Positions 55,101 through 61,633 of a stretch of 64,000 bases of DNA are shown piece after piece (positions within the stretch are counted from its first letter, which is position 1; every line of letters begins with the position of its first letter). The DNA is from Ructibacterium sp965146665. Its GTDB lineage: Bacteria; Bacillota; Clostridia; Monoglobales; Monoglobaceae. The notes under the pieces were generated by a model, which was not told where the DNA came from, made no database searches, and saw only the letters and a program-made list of their open reading frames with translations. The position numbers and the translations under genes are program-made. The DNA is taken from contig CBCTHE010000017.1 in NCBI GenBank assembly GCA_965146665.1, positions 1 through 64,000 of the forward strand, given 5' to 3'.

Positions 55101-58060
55101 ATGCCTTTATCGGCTGGTACACGGAAGCGGAAGGAGGCGTACTGGTGGATGATTCAACAGATGTGAAGTCAGCAGAAGACCATACCCTCTATGCGCATTG
55201 GGAAATAGGTACGGCAACCCCTTACATTGTGAAGCACTGGCAGCAAAATGTAAACGATGACGCTTATACAGAGATTACTGGAGATCAGCAAAACCTGACC
55301 GGAACCACCAACGGTCAGACACAGGCTGTGGCTAAAACCTATCCCGGTTTTGCGGCAAAGACTATTGAACAGCAGTCGATAGCCGCAGATGGAAGCACCG
55401 TTGTAAATATCTATTATGACCGGAACATACACAATGCAATCTGGACTGTGGATGGCGCGGTATCGCCGGTGACCTATCGCTTCGGTGAAGTGATTTCCAA
55501 ACCAGAAGATCCCGCTAAGGAGCATTACGCTTTCACTGGCTGGCAGGGATTTACCGAGAATATGACAATGGGCGATGCGGACGCTGTCTTTATGGCAGCA
55601 TGGACGCCGGTGAAATATTCCATCACCTACGACCTGGGAGGCGGTATTGCAGACAACCTTATGGACTATACTGTGGAGAGCGGTGCCGTTGCACTGACCA
55701 ACCCATGCCGTGCTGGATACACTTTTTCCGGCTGGTCCGGCACCGGACTGACCGGAAGCGCCAATATGACCGTTATTATCCCAAGCGGCAGCGGAGGAGA
55801 CCGGAGCTACACCGCCAACTGGACGGCAAATACTTACACAGTCAGGTTCAGCGCAAACGGCGGTATAGGTACAATGGCTGATCAGGGATTCGCCTATGAT
55901 GCGGCACAGCAGCTTGCCGCCTGCGCCTTTATGAAGACAGGCTATAGCTTTGGCGGCTGGAGTACAGAGCCCGACACGGCAGGTGTTTTTTACCATGACA
56001 GGCAGGAAGTAAAGAACCTGACGGCGGAAGATGGCGCGGTTCTCACCCTGTATGCCCAGTGGACCGCAGAAAGATATACGATCAATTACGAGTTGGACGG
56101 CGGAGTGGCTGCTGTTGACAACCCAACCGAATACACGCCAGAAACCCCTGATATCATTTTGCTAGCTCCTGTCCGCACAGGCTATACTTTTGACGGCTGG
56201 ACGTGCAGTGAGTTGGGTATGTCTGAGCCTGCATCGAGTCTGACTGTTCCGCGGGGAACAGCCGGAAACCTGACAATCCAGGCCCACTGGACGGCCAATT
56301 CCTATACCGTGATCTTTAATGCCAACGGCGGCTCGGTGGGGGAGAACAGCCGAACTGTGACCTACGGCGCTGCCTATGGACCCCTGCCGGAACCTGTTTG
56401 CGCCGGTTATAGCTTTACTGGCTGGTTTACGGCAGCATCCGGAGGGGCGCAGGTGACAGACAGCACCACGGTTTCCACTGACAGCAGCCATACCCTCTAT
56501 GCCCATTGGGATGCCGAGCAGTACACAATTACATACATTGGGCTGGAAGGTTCGGATACAGATATGGACAGTCTCATAACAAAATACACAGTAACTGGCA
56601 CCTCCTTCAGTCTGCCTATGCCAGCTCGGGACGGTTACAGCTTTACTGGCTGGACATGTGATAATGACGGCGTATCCATTGAGGAGTCCAATGGCAGCTG
56701 CACTGTAACCATTTCCGCAAACACCACAGGCGATATATGCATCACCGCCGGGTGGATGCAGCAAAACCTGATGCTGTACGATACAACGAACCAGCCGGTT
56801 GAGGGGTACAATGGTACGGATCCGCTGCCCTATACTATATCGATTCAGAATAACGACACAACAGAAGAGGTTCTTGTAGCTTACTGGACGACGGCTGCAA
56901 ACCGCACCGGCGGCACCCGATACGCCCCCGGCACGGTACGCGCCAACGTTTCTGCATCTGTGCTTTATGCAGTACAGACCGCCCCAGATACCCCCATGGA
57001 GATATCTTCTATGGAGCTGCTGACCATTCTACGGGATAAGGTGAACGACTACACAGACGCCGCCGCCCAGAAGTTGTGGCGGGACGGGCACTATGCTCTG
57101 ACCGCCGACTTTACGTTGGATTCTGCTTGGACGCAGGGAATTGGCGGTAATGGAAGAGATATGAGCGGCGCTTACCTTACTGGTACCTTCGACGGGCGTG
57201 GGCATACCATCACTTATGATAATGCTGGAGATGCGCTGATTGGCCATGTTCAAACCTATGGCGCAGCGGCGGACACTGCGATCCGAAATGTGAAAGTGAC
57301 CGGCACAATCGTGAACAAGACGCATTACAATCAAATCGGCGGCGTTGTGGATTATGTCTATGGTATTACCAGCGGTTCCGCAGCCGCGCCGCCAGAGATC
57401 AGCGGCTGCATTGCGGAAAACCTGACCATCCGCACTGAACTGCCTGACAATTCCGTTGTCGACACCGGCGGTATTATTGGCGGGAGCACCAACAGAATGA
57501 ACATCACAGACTGCCATGTACGGGGAGGAAATAACGTATTCGCATCTAACGGAACGGCCGGCAAAGCAGGCGGCATTATAGGTTCCTTTGTTGCTGACGG
57601 CAGCTGCATCATTTCCGACTGCACTGTGGCAAATGCGGCGGTTTCCGGCGGCAACAGCGCCGGCGGTATCGCTGGGCATTTCAAAGGCGAAACTATGGAT
57701 AACTGTACGGTGACAGGGTCGCAGATGACCGGCGGTGTTTATGCCGGCGGCATCGCGGGCTGGGTAAATTCTGACAAAATTAAAACAATCAGTGGAATTG
57801 CTGGGTGCGGTGTCAGCGGATGTGAGGTTTCCGGCGGCAGTTCTGGCTCAGCCAGCAAGGTCTGCGCAGGCGGTGTTGTTGGATATAACCAGGGTATACT
57901 TACCGGCTGTACTGTAACAAACAGCACGATCCGCTATCCCGCTGGCGGAAAGGGTGATCCAATCACAACCGACGCAGCCGAAGAAGAGTATACGCCGGCA
58001 GGCAGTCACAGCGGCTGTACTGCCGACAGCACCACAGTGAGTGAGATTGCCATTGCTTAG
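49196..58060 (+). CDS. giant SLH-anchored adhesin with InlB-type repeats and GLUG-like C-terminus
   Basis: The 2954-residue protein starts at an ATG behind AAAGGGGGA. Order of parts: a long basic leader and signal peptide (about 1-51), three N-terminal SLH domains (about 57-240), a Gly/Ser linker, one InlB-type repeat (about 280-355), unrecognised beta domains, a region (about 790-1130) of alternating polar and hydrophobic residues broken by an acidic stretch, a long array of InlB B-type repeats (about 1265-2520) with AGY-F-GW cores and interspersed Y-V-KHWQ/EYY modules, and a C-terminal domain with GLUG-like G-GGI-G repeats. Such proteins bind host or matrix surfaces. SLH domains at the N-terminus contrast with the C-terminal ones in modules A and B. 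The lower GC suggests a different history. Confidence 0.85.
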   Translation: MNHQHSNYSELNRNSSCGAHRSRRLRLQRGVSLLLCLCMLFTILPIQVFAAETETNAHPFTDVEKESWYGEAVQYVYEHGIFSGTSAAAFMPDGAMTRGMFVAILGRMAGMNPEEYTDQPDFMDVPRDAYYAPYVIWAAKYGVAVGTGNSKFEPEALVNRQQMATFFVRYFDTFGVEYDAVDVLSTFPADLDTVADWAEAAVLELWKTGLLVGDGINFDPLGNATRAQAATLCMRIHQTVKVWYKEPGIPSAAEPEQTLNPGESAQPTRRPGGGSGGGSSSTRYYEVRFALGDGMDNSGLTLPETKTYPSKTKITELPTPYQRGYVFLGWYYDAALKERAETTDTVNKNMTLYAKMTALDEVPFAETPPYLTKQDVGTDFAFFVKAGSGDEVKQALTVTQITANNTILTETDLSIAEEGDLYKVTGSYQAGHTYRARLDENSDTVFVADGIEQPASVRELNFITAKAEVMNLRLREDLVYVPKEQVSGMSGALTGLFAVDVGVSDGIQTVENNGTFTYSGSEVIKSGDTAAIYEGVRPGERTLETDNGGTVVYVKITNAEGNIYTYTTADSEDVLFTPDVLPVLSGLDKNSGDGDILTVDKSALDFTDDKYAVMGLDAQTTIDEGDFIAFYTGDIGSQEGSLDGYVQITGVTLTESEYTITYIGVSEADVLAAMDIYSTRTESIDLTEEEAQNIEREIVSQAEASGFVDEAIDYLTYMAMETDGFEKLDGVEIVNYSVQSGEASPKAARSGRVASYENGIKTQNVSASIKAGKNVLEHFEDGDGLRAELKLEFEREIEIANGSKLTISMEAVFEQEVLLSINISGGAIWKWAWIIPYIYDYQLNANIDVGTFTGIAVTVSLVTGEGGDEDEDADSDTGNGNFLDVDWGSLVPGGNDVSVDDYAANLGTQLDKLIEKGEEFMGEDAEAEEDGGGEHPLSGLMEQYAEMMEEADDSWIELVRKEIFSIGGAVDPFHILVFGISADFVVKANVYITLGMTFEYGNAKRYNFSLMLFHRQTTNETIDLETEHYEFVFYVMGTLGIRAGVEFEIAVGLFSLKLDSIGITAEVGAYAQLWGYFYYKLSWEAGSDRKSICAGALHIEIGIYLEIKFKAQLFSSEKLTYNPTLYENQWPVFTIGEQNNVYDFNWSPGYEDDSDAEGPTYRLKSVKSFTLPTELFDMAYMDMQTGELGGRDAEDEAENPAVNCDDISESRYAIELSNPKFRYDPAQNTIEIEPDGSVNETCEMTIIWKGGTLSFTSQPVSLTVTIEWRDPENAEYIAFYSNGGSVVNTLAAVPGAEITAPEDPVKKGYAFAGWYADPACSEQPYTFPAAMPKHSTAVYAKWTPRSDTPYKTEYYRQELNGSYSLAETKELTGTTDSDAVPDTAAPAGFAYNKRKSAVNQKIAPNGSTVVKVYFDRQKYTLTFTYGDKDDGSLPNVIYRDVKYGAPIYEPKMNLGGYLFSGWEDGMTFTDADGSPTQTMPAGDTSYAASWTPDSSTPYRVEYYVQDTKEDKYYYSSARAGTGATDTAVDLTPYHDAGGGLSLNKVTVKGTEVQTGDDLLRIKGDGSLVIKLYFDRSEYEVSFDAGGGTAVESQIVRHEGKVLEPAVPARTGYTFAGWINGETVWDFGKDIVTGDITLTAKWTPNGNTAYRTEHYWQNITGGTEADYTLHAAVPMSGFTDADTAAEAIDYTADGFQSAKAFEQTTIAADGSTVVKIYYDRKTYTAAFVTDGGSAAPAEQIIRHGGSITEPADPVKIGYTFAGWKNGENLWAFDTDTVTGDLTLTASWTANSDTVYTVKHIKENLDGSYPADAAETEPLAGMTGANAAVTLKSYEGFGAGTYTNTVIAADGSTVVEVYYPRNSYTVTWLDFDGLTQLGTDIFKFEQIISVPDSAGTPVKRTGYTFTSWKDAGIMPSGDKNIQAGPDTAEWSANTYTVTFDCNYSGAPAASTGIQTYDAKYSLPAVPVRAGYAFIGWYTEAEGGVLVDDSTDVKSAEDHTLYAHWEIGTATPYIVKHWQQNVNDDAYTEITGDQQNLTGTTNGQTQAVAKTYPGFAAKTIEQQSIAADGSTVVNIYYDRNIHNAIWTVDGAVSPVTYRFGEVISKPEDPAKEHYAFTGWQGFTENMTMGDADAVFMAAWTPVKYSITYDLGGGIADNLMDYTVESGAVALTNPCRAGYTFSGWSGTGLTGSANMTVIIPSGSGGDRSYTANWTANTYTVRFSANGGIGTMADQGFAYDAAQQLAACAFMKTGYSFGGWSTEPDTAGVFYHDRQEVKNLTAEDGAVLTLYAQWTAERYTINYELDGGVAAVDNPTEYTPETPDIILLAPVRTGYTFDGWTCSELGMSEPASSLTVPRGTAGNLTIQAHWTANSYTVIFNANGGSVGENSRTVTYGAAYGPLPEPVCAGYSFTGWFTAASGGAQVTDSTTVSTDSSHTLYAHWDAEQYTITYIGLEGSDTDMDSLITKYTVTGTSFSLPMPARDGYSFTGWTCDNDGVSIEESNGSCTVTISANTTGDICITAGWMQQNLMLYDTTNQPVEGYNGTDPLPYTISIQNNDTTEEVLVAYWTTAANRTGGTRYAPGTVRANVSASVLYAVQTAPDTPMEISSMELLTILRDKVNDYTDAAAQKLWRDGHYALTADFTLDSAWTQGIGGNGRDMSGAYLTGTFDGRGHTITYDNAGDALIGHVQTYGAAADTAIRNVKVTGTIVNKTHYNQIGGVVDYVYGITSGSAAAPPEISGCIAENLTIRTELPDNSVVDTGGIIGGSTNRMNITDCHVRGGNNVFASNGTAGKAGGIIGSFVADGSCIISDCTVANAAVSGGNSAGGIAGHFKGETMDNCTVTGSQMTGGVYAGGIAGWVNSDKIKTISGIAGCGVSGCEVSGGSSGSASKVCAGGVVGYNQGILTGCTVTNSTIRYPAGGKGDPITTDAAEEEYTPAGSHSGCTADSTTVSEIAIA
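52990..56760 (+). repeat. array of InlB B-type coding repeats
   Basis: At least ten copies of a roughly 65-80 residue unit with the cores YTFAGW, DGSTVV(K/N/E)(I/V)YYDR and SYTANW or equivalents. The copies are diverged at the DNA level and differ in length, so this is an old protein repeat, not a satellite or CRISPR. Confidence 0.8.
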
Positions 58061-58103
58061 ATCTAATTATAGAACTGCGTAATAGTTTTGCAGAGAATGA
58101 AGC

Positions 58104-58131
58104 GGACTGATCTATCTGATTGGATCAGTCC
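58104..58131. repeat. hairpin downstream of the adhesin gene
   Basis: GGACTGATC (58104-58112) pairs perfectly with GATCAGTCC (58123-58131). There is no T run, so it may stabilise the mRNA end or be a weak terminator. Confidence 0.5.
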
Positions 58132-58175
58132 ACAGTACAGGCGTAAAAATATATGATCAGCTTAATTGGAAGCGT

Positions 58176-58232
58176 GGTATGATTTGAGGAATTTCTGATG
58201 CGGTATGATTTGAGGAATTTCTGATGCGGTAT
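58176..58232. repeat. 26-base tandem direct repeat
   Basis: Two perfect copies of a 26-base unit beginning GGTATGATTTGAGG, at 58176-58201 and 58202-58227, and the first five bases of a third. The unit is not seen elsewhere in the window. Confidence 0.85.
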
Positions 58233-58442
58233 TATATGGGCACCATGGATAAACAGAAAGTCCTGTCTGAGTATAGGAGGGGATGAATTGGAGCGAGATT
58301 ACATATCTGGACAAAGCCTCTTGCCGGGTAATTCTTTGGAGGCTCTTCCAGGGTACAAGAAGCCAATTTAATAGTAAATGTTTGTTACAACTGGAAGGCA
58401 AAACCCATATCTAAGCAGATATTTCCCAACTGTTTACATTAA

Positions 58443-58482
58443 AATAATAAGAACCCCTTGTTGTCAAGGGGTTCTTATTATT
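58443..58482. terminator. bidirectional terminator
   Basis: A perfect 18-base inverted repeat (58443-58460 with 58465-58482) around a four-base loop, GC-rich in the middle and A/T-rich at both ends, so that both strands end in T runs. Confidence 0.85.
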
Positions 58483-58721
58483 TTAAATTGTTGTTTCAAT
58501 ATGGTCGGAGTGTTCTTATAGAACTTTTTGGGAAACACAGTAAAATCTATGGTTTGAGGGCAGTCAAAAAGCATGTATTTACATGACCGTTTATTCTTTT
58601 TGGAAGGCAATTTTTCATAATCAACAAGTTTCAATAAACCAAACAACGCTTTAAAGTTATCAACGGTCGCAATGCCAACGGTGATGAAAATAAATATTTT
58701 TAAAGTTAATATGACATTGTT

Positions 58722-59157
58722 CGTGATAAAGAGCTTGATAACCTTTTCAATCGAATGTATGAGGACAATATCTCCGGAAAAATTGCTGATGAACGGTTTG
58801 GACGAATGTCCAAAAACTATACAGACGAACAAAAGGACTTGTCTGAACGGGTAAAAATTCTCAAAACAGAACTTGATAAAACAGAGGACAAATCCATGAG
58901 TACCGACCACTTTATCTCCATTGTCCGCAAATATACCCGTGCAAAAAAAGCTAACTGAACGAATGCTGAATGAATTGATAAAAAGAATCGAAGTGTACCA
59001 TGCAGAGCGAATTGACGGTGTGAATGTTCAAAAGCTGACAATTCACTATAACTGTATCGGCACGATTGAGATTCCAGATATAAAAAACATACCAAATGTT
59101 GATGTCAATATCCCAACAAGGCAAGGGGTATCAACTGGTCATACAAAGGTGATATAA
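58722..59157 (+). pseudogene. serine recombinase C-terminal remnant, frameshifted
   Basis: From 58722 one frame codes RDKELDNLFNRMYEDNISGK, then a coiled-coil segment and FISIVRKYT, as in the C-terminal half of large serine recombinases (TnpX-like integrases with a DUF4368 tail). After RKYT near 58945 the homology jumps to another frame: LTERMLNELIKRIEVYHAERIDG, then QKLTIHYNCIGTIEIPD, ending at 59157. The catalytic N-terminal domain and the DNA-binding start are absent. It is the leftover of a mobile element that used this integrase, now unable to work. Confidence 0.85.
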
Positions 59158-59161
59158 GAAT

Positions 59162-59208
59162 AAAAAAAGAATGTTGTTACGGCATACTTAAATGCTGTAA
59201 CAACATTC
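59162..59208 (-). terminator. terminator downstream of the transposase remnant
   Basis: GAATGTTGTTACGGCAT (59169-59185) pairs with 59192-59208 apart from one wobble. On the minus strand the stem is followed by seven T, fitting the end of transcription from the IS256-type gene. Confidence 0.8.
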
Positions 59209-59219
59209 CGATTGTGTTA

Positions 59220-60133
59220 TCGCGAGTCTGTGAAAAAAGTCTGTAAAGTGGAAAGTTCGTTCCAGTTAACACGCCAGCTTTTTACGTCAAGCGGATATTT
59301 TTTGCTCCATTTTGCTTCAAATTCGTCCAGGGCAGCAAGGGCAATTTCTTCGGTCGGCGCCTTGTAAACCGGCTTTAAATCAGCCGTAAATTGCTTAATG
59401 TCCTGGCTTCCACAAATCCGCTCAGCCCGTCCACCGATGCAATCAGTATATCAGATACACCTTGGTTTTTCAAGCCGTTCAAAACCGACAGCCAATATTT
59501 TGCAGATTCGTTTGCTCCAAACCAAATTCCCAGCACATCTTTTTTGCCTTCTAAATCGGTTCCGATTACCACATATGCAGCCTTTTTAGTTACAATTCCA
59601 TTGTCTCGGACATTGTAGTGTACGGCGTCTAAAATCACCATTGCATAAACGCTTTGCAGTGGTCGCTCCTGCCATTCTTTAATAAGCGGCAGAATCTTAT
59701 CCGTAATTTTAGACATACGGCTGTCATCTATATGAATGCCATACATTTCCTGCATAGTCTTTTGAATATCCCGTGTTGAAACGCCTTGAGAATACAGGAA
59801 AATGACCTTGTCTTCTATGGACGATATGTCGGTCTGATGCTTTTTTACAAGCTGCGGTTCAAACTCACCCTCACGGTCACAGGGAATTTGCAGTTCTATT
59901 TCGCCCATACTGCCCTGCACTGTCTTGGCGGAATGCCCATTGCGGCTGTTGGTTGTTTGCTTGTTTTTGTAATCGTACTTGCTGTAGCCGAGCTCGCTGT
60001 CCAGCTCTGCGTCAAGAGCCGCCTGAATTGTTTCGGCTGTCAGCATTTTTACAAACTCGTGGACATCGTTCATGTCCTTGATTCCATATTCTGCAATTAG
60101 TTCCTTTAGTTTCCTGTTGTCTTTTCTTGCCAT
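59220..60133 (-). pseudogene. IS256-family transposase, broken
   Basis: The ATG at 60133 behind a GGAGG-type site starts a mutator/IS256 transposase: N-terminal region with ELGYSKYDYKNK and NSRNGHSAKTV, then the first catalytic Asp region ILDAVHYNVRD and the second in SVDGLSGFVEA. After GFVEA (about 59398) the frame is lost; the other frame continues with DIKQFTADLKPVYKAPTEEI, then DEFEAKWSKKYPLDVKSW and NWNELST and stops near 59220. A short internal deletion with frame change, plus loss of about the last 90 residues including the catalytic Glu, leaves it inactive. Confidence 0.88.
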
Positions 60134-60200
60134 AATTTAAAACCTCCAACATCAGTTATTTCTATTTTACCCGATGTTGGAGCTTTACACAATATTTCCT
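59220..60200 (-). mobile_element. IS256-family insertion sequence remnant
   Basis: It covers the broken transposase and its upstream end. Near 60180-60200 the plus strand reads GAGCTTTACACAATATTT, which resembles IS256-family termini. It lies within the coding frame of the restriction-subunit remnant, so the element inserted there. The opposite end is missing, and no target duplication can be seen. Confidence 0.7.
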
Positions 60201-60653
60201 GCACTACCCAGTTTTTAGCGATATGCAGCCCAATGTCATCACCCAAAGCTTTAAAATGTTCTTCTCCGCAATGAATCTTTAACCGTTCATGAGAACGCAG
60301 ATCCCGTTTGCTTACATTTCCTTTGTTCTCTAATATGAAGTACAGTCCTTGCATATCATCTTTTTCTAAGTAAACTGCCCAATCTGGATTATAGGTACCA
60401 ATTGGTGTATCAATTTTAATTCGGCTGGGAAGATTGAAGAACATTTTTACATCCGGATCATCATCCAGGGATTTGGTAAAGGGGCGTTCTGCCGTGCCGC
60501 TGTCATAGATAATATAATCGTAAACACTGTTTTGAACTTCTATTGCGTTTTTGTCAAGTGTTGCAAAGAACTCTTCTTTATCGAAGATTTCCTGGATATA
60601 ATATTCTTCTCCATCTGCTTTTGTATACTCAATTCCGTCGGTAACGGACGTTC
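60200..60653 (-). pseudogene. type III restriction enzyme (Res subunit) C-terminal remnant
   Basis: On the minus strand from about 60653 the frame codes EEYYIQEIFDKEEF, then VYDYIIYDSGTAERPF, then RIKIDTPIGTYNPDWAVY, then LRSHERLKIHCGEEHFKAL and HIAKNW. This is the conserved C-terminal part of type III Res endonuclease subunits. A stop lies just upstream, with no helicase region, and downstream the frame runs into the IS256 end. The internal ATG at 60444 opens an artificial 112-codon frame. No Mod methyltransferase gene is in the window. It is a dead fragment of a lost restriction system. Confidence 0.85.
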
Positions 60654-60686
60654 ACCATCTAGTTAAGTGCCATGCTCGGCACACTA

Positions 60687-60714
60687 TAAAAAAGACGAAC
60701 CTGGCGGTTTGTCT
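60687..60714 (-). terminator. terminator of the HTH gene
   Basis: On the minus strand AGACAAACC (60714-60706) pairs with GGTTCGTCT (60701-60693) with one wobble, followed by a T run. It begins three bases after the HTH stop codon. Confidence 0.8.
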
Positions 60715-60716
60715 GA

Positions 60717-60914
60717 TTACGCATTAACATGTTCCATGAGATCTGCAGGCTGACAATCTAATATTTCACAAAGCTTATCCAAAGTTGCAAGGGAGACAGG
60801 GCCATTGCATTTCATGCGCTCTATTTCAAGCTGTGAAATACCAGAGCGGTTTAAATCAAAAGTAGTCAGTCTTTTTTCTTTTAGTTTTAGAAACATCTTG
60901 TCAAATACAATCAT
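60717..60914 (-). CDS. small Cro/C1-type HTH regulator
   Basis: The 65-residue protein is a single helix-turn-helix domain of the HTH_26 (YozG-like) kind: DKMFLKLKEKRLTTFDL, a recognition helix region SGISQLEIERMKC, then VSLATLDKLCEILDCQPADL and a short tail. It appears intact, with a terminator right behind it and an AT-rich promoter region containing a TATAAT on the minus strand (60960-60955). An AGAAAGGG lies about 13 bases before the ATG, rather far. It sits beside the dead restriction fragment; such small regulators often control mobile-element or defence genes. A long palindrome upstream may be its operator. Confidence 0.75.
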   Translation of the reverse strand: MIVFDKMFLKLKEKRLTTFDLNRSGISQLEIERMKCNGPVSLATLDKLCEILDCQPADLMEHVNA

Positions 60915-60966
60915 TTTGAAGCAAAGCCCTTTCTATAATAATTTGTGTAATAGCATTATAATTGAA

Positions 60967-60998
60967 ATTTGCATTTTCTGCTTGCAGAAAATGCAAAT
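60967..60998. repeat. perfect 15-base inverted repeat, possible operator
   Basis: ATTTGCATTTTCTGC (60967-60981) and its exact complement (60984-60998) are separated by two bases. It lies directly upstream of the minus-strand TATAAT of the HTH gene, overlapping where the -35 would be. It has no flanking T run and is too symmetric to be chance. An autoregulatory site or an insertion-element end are the main options. Confidence 0.6.
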
Positions 60999-61081
60999 GG
61001 TGTCGCTGCCGCAGTGACAGGGAGAATTTAATTCTGTTCTTCTTCAGGAGCTGCGAACATACGCAGATTTGTTTTAAGTTT

Positions 61082-61110
61082 TATGCCCCATATGTTGGGG
61101 CATATTTTCT
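61082..61110 (+). terminator. terminator-like hairpin
   Basis: TATGCCCCA (61082-61090) pairs with TGGGGCATA (61096-61104), followed by TTTTCT. There is no intact plus-strand gene in front of it, so it may be left from a lost gene. Confidence 0.6.
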
Positions 61111-61241
61111 ATCCGGGGATTTAAAGTGCAGCGGCTGATTGATAAATACCAGTGGACAGAGGATGTAAAATTAAACATTCCTGTATACAGAAAAGACGAG
61201 CATGAAAAATAAATATCGACATAATATGACAAAATCACGCA

Positions 61242-61270
61242 TTGGATATATGCTATATTGAGGATATAAA
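61242..61270 (+). promoter_or_regulatory. promoter of the RHS operon
   Basis: TTGGAT (61242-61247), 17-base spacer, TATAAA (61265-61270). Transcription would start near 61277 and give a leader of about 185 bases before the first start codon. Confidence 0.6.
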
Positions 61271-61363
61271 AGCCTGCAGATAGAATATGCTGGAGGAAAG
61301 AAAAAATAAAGGATTCAGGCGTATGAAGCGGGCTTGTTGACGGTGGTTTCATGCGCCTTTTTC
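61271..61363 (+). promoter_or_regulatory. attenuator-like leader of the RHS operon
   Basis: AGGCGTATGAA (61317-61327) pairs with TTCATGCGCCT (61348-61358), one wobble, followed by a T run: a terminator 100 bases before the first gene. GCCTG at 61272-61276 can instead pair with CAGGC at 61316-61320, which would break the terminator stem. Because the terminator lies between promoter and genes, conditional readthrough is likely. No known riboswitch class was recognised. Confidence 0.45.
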
Positions 61364-61462
61364 GTATTTCATTATATAAGCAGGGGATGAAAATGATGAG
61401 ATAAAAAGATAGCCGGAAAAGGTGCGTTCAAAAAACATAAGAGAAAATACGGGAGGTTTGTT

Positions 61463-61615
61463 ATGTGGTACAAGAGAAGAGTAGTGGGAATGTTTTTGGC
61501 AATGATGCTGACTTTTACCATGGTTCCAGGCGGGTTTGCAGCTGAAGAAACGGCGGATGCGGTCAAATTTAAAGCAAAAATTACCGGTGAAACGCGTATT
61601 GTGGTGAGCAGATAA
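61463..61615 (+). CDS. 50-residue secreted peptide
   Basis: ATG six bases after GGGAGG (61451-61456). The 50-residue product has a basic N-terminus, a long hydrophobic core and a likely signal-peptidase site after GGFAA, leaving a mature part of only about 25 residues (from EETADA on, ending IVVSR). It is the first gene of the RHS operon; the next start is 18 bases after its stop. It resembles the start of an SLH or wall protein cut short, so it may be a truncated gene, but the good ribosome site and intact frame also allow a real secreted peptide. I recognise no family. Confidence 0.55.
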   Translation: MWYKRRVVGMFLAMMLTFTMVPGGFAAEETADAVKFKAKITGETRIVVSR

Positions 61616-61633
61616 ACAAGGAGGTACGAAAGC

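Larger units (their letters stand above)
58061..58719. other. gene-poor AT-rich region after the adhesin
   Basis: It contains the hairpin at 58104-58131, the 26-base tandem repeat at 58176-58232 and the bidirectional terminator at 58443-58482. A minus-strand frame (58464-58910) ends exactly at that terminator; its C-terminal part (58464-58690) could be the tail of a lost gene, but I recognise nothing in it and its other half lies antisense to the recombinase remnant. Confidence 0.4.
60915..61462. other. 548-base intergenic region before the RHS operon
   Basis: It holds the HTH gene promoter region, the 30-base palindrome (60967-60998), a terminator-like hairpin (61082-61110), a promoter (61242-61270) and an attenuator-like hairpin (61317-61363). 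A plus-strand stretch at about 61110-61212 reads as 33 open codons (GFKVQRLIDKYQW onward) ending in TAA without a start; it may be the tail of a lost gene, which I do not recognise. Confidence 0.4.

Noticed and set aside
52990..56760. Repeat array considered as CRISPR or satellite DNA
   Set aside because: The repeats are in one open frame, diverged at DNA level, and follow the InlB B-repeat protein pattern.
58464..58910. 148-codon minus-strand frame ending at the bidirectional terminator
   Set aside because: Half of it is antisense to the recombinase remnant and no family is recognisable; only the last part could be a gene tail, so it is not called as a gene.
60106..60444. 112-codon frame that looks like an intact small gene
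   Set aside because: Homology to type III Res continues upstream of its ATG and its C-terminus is made of IS sequence, so it is a fragment, not a gene.
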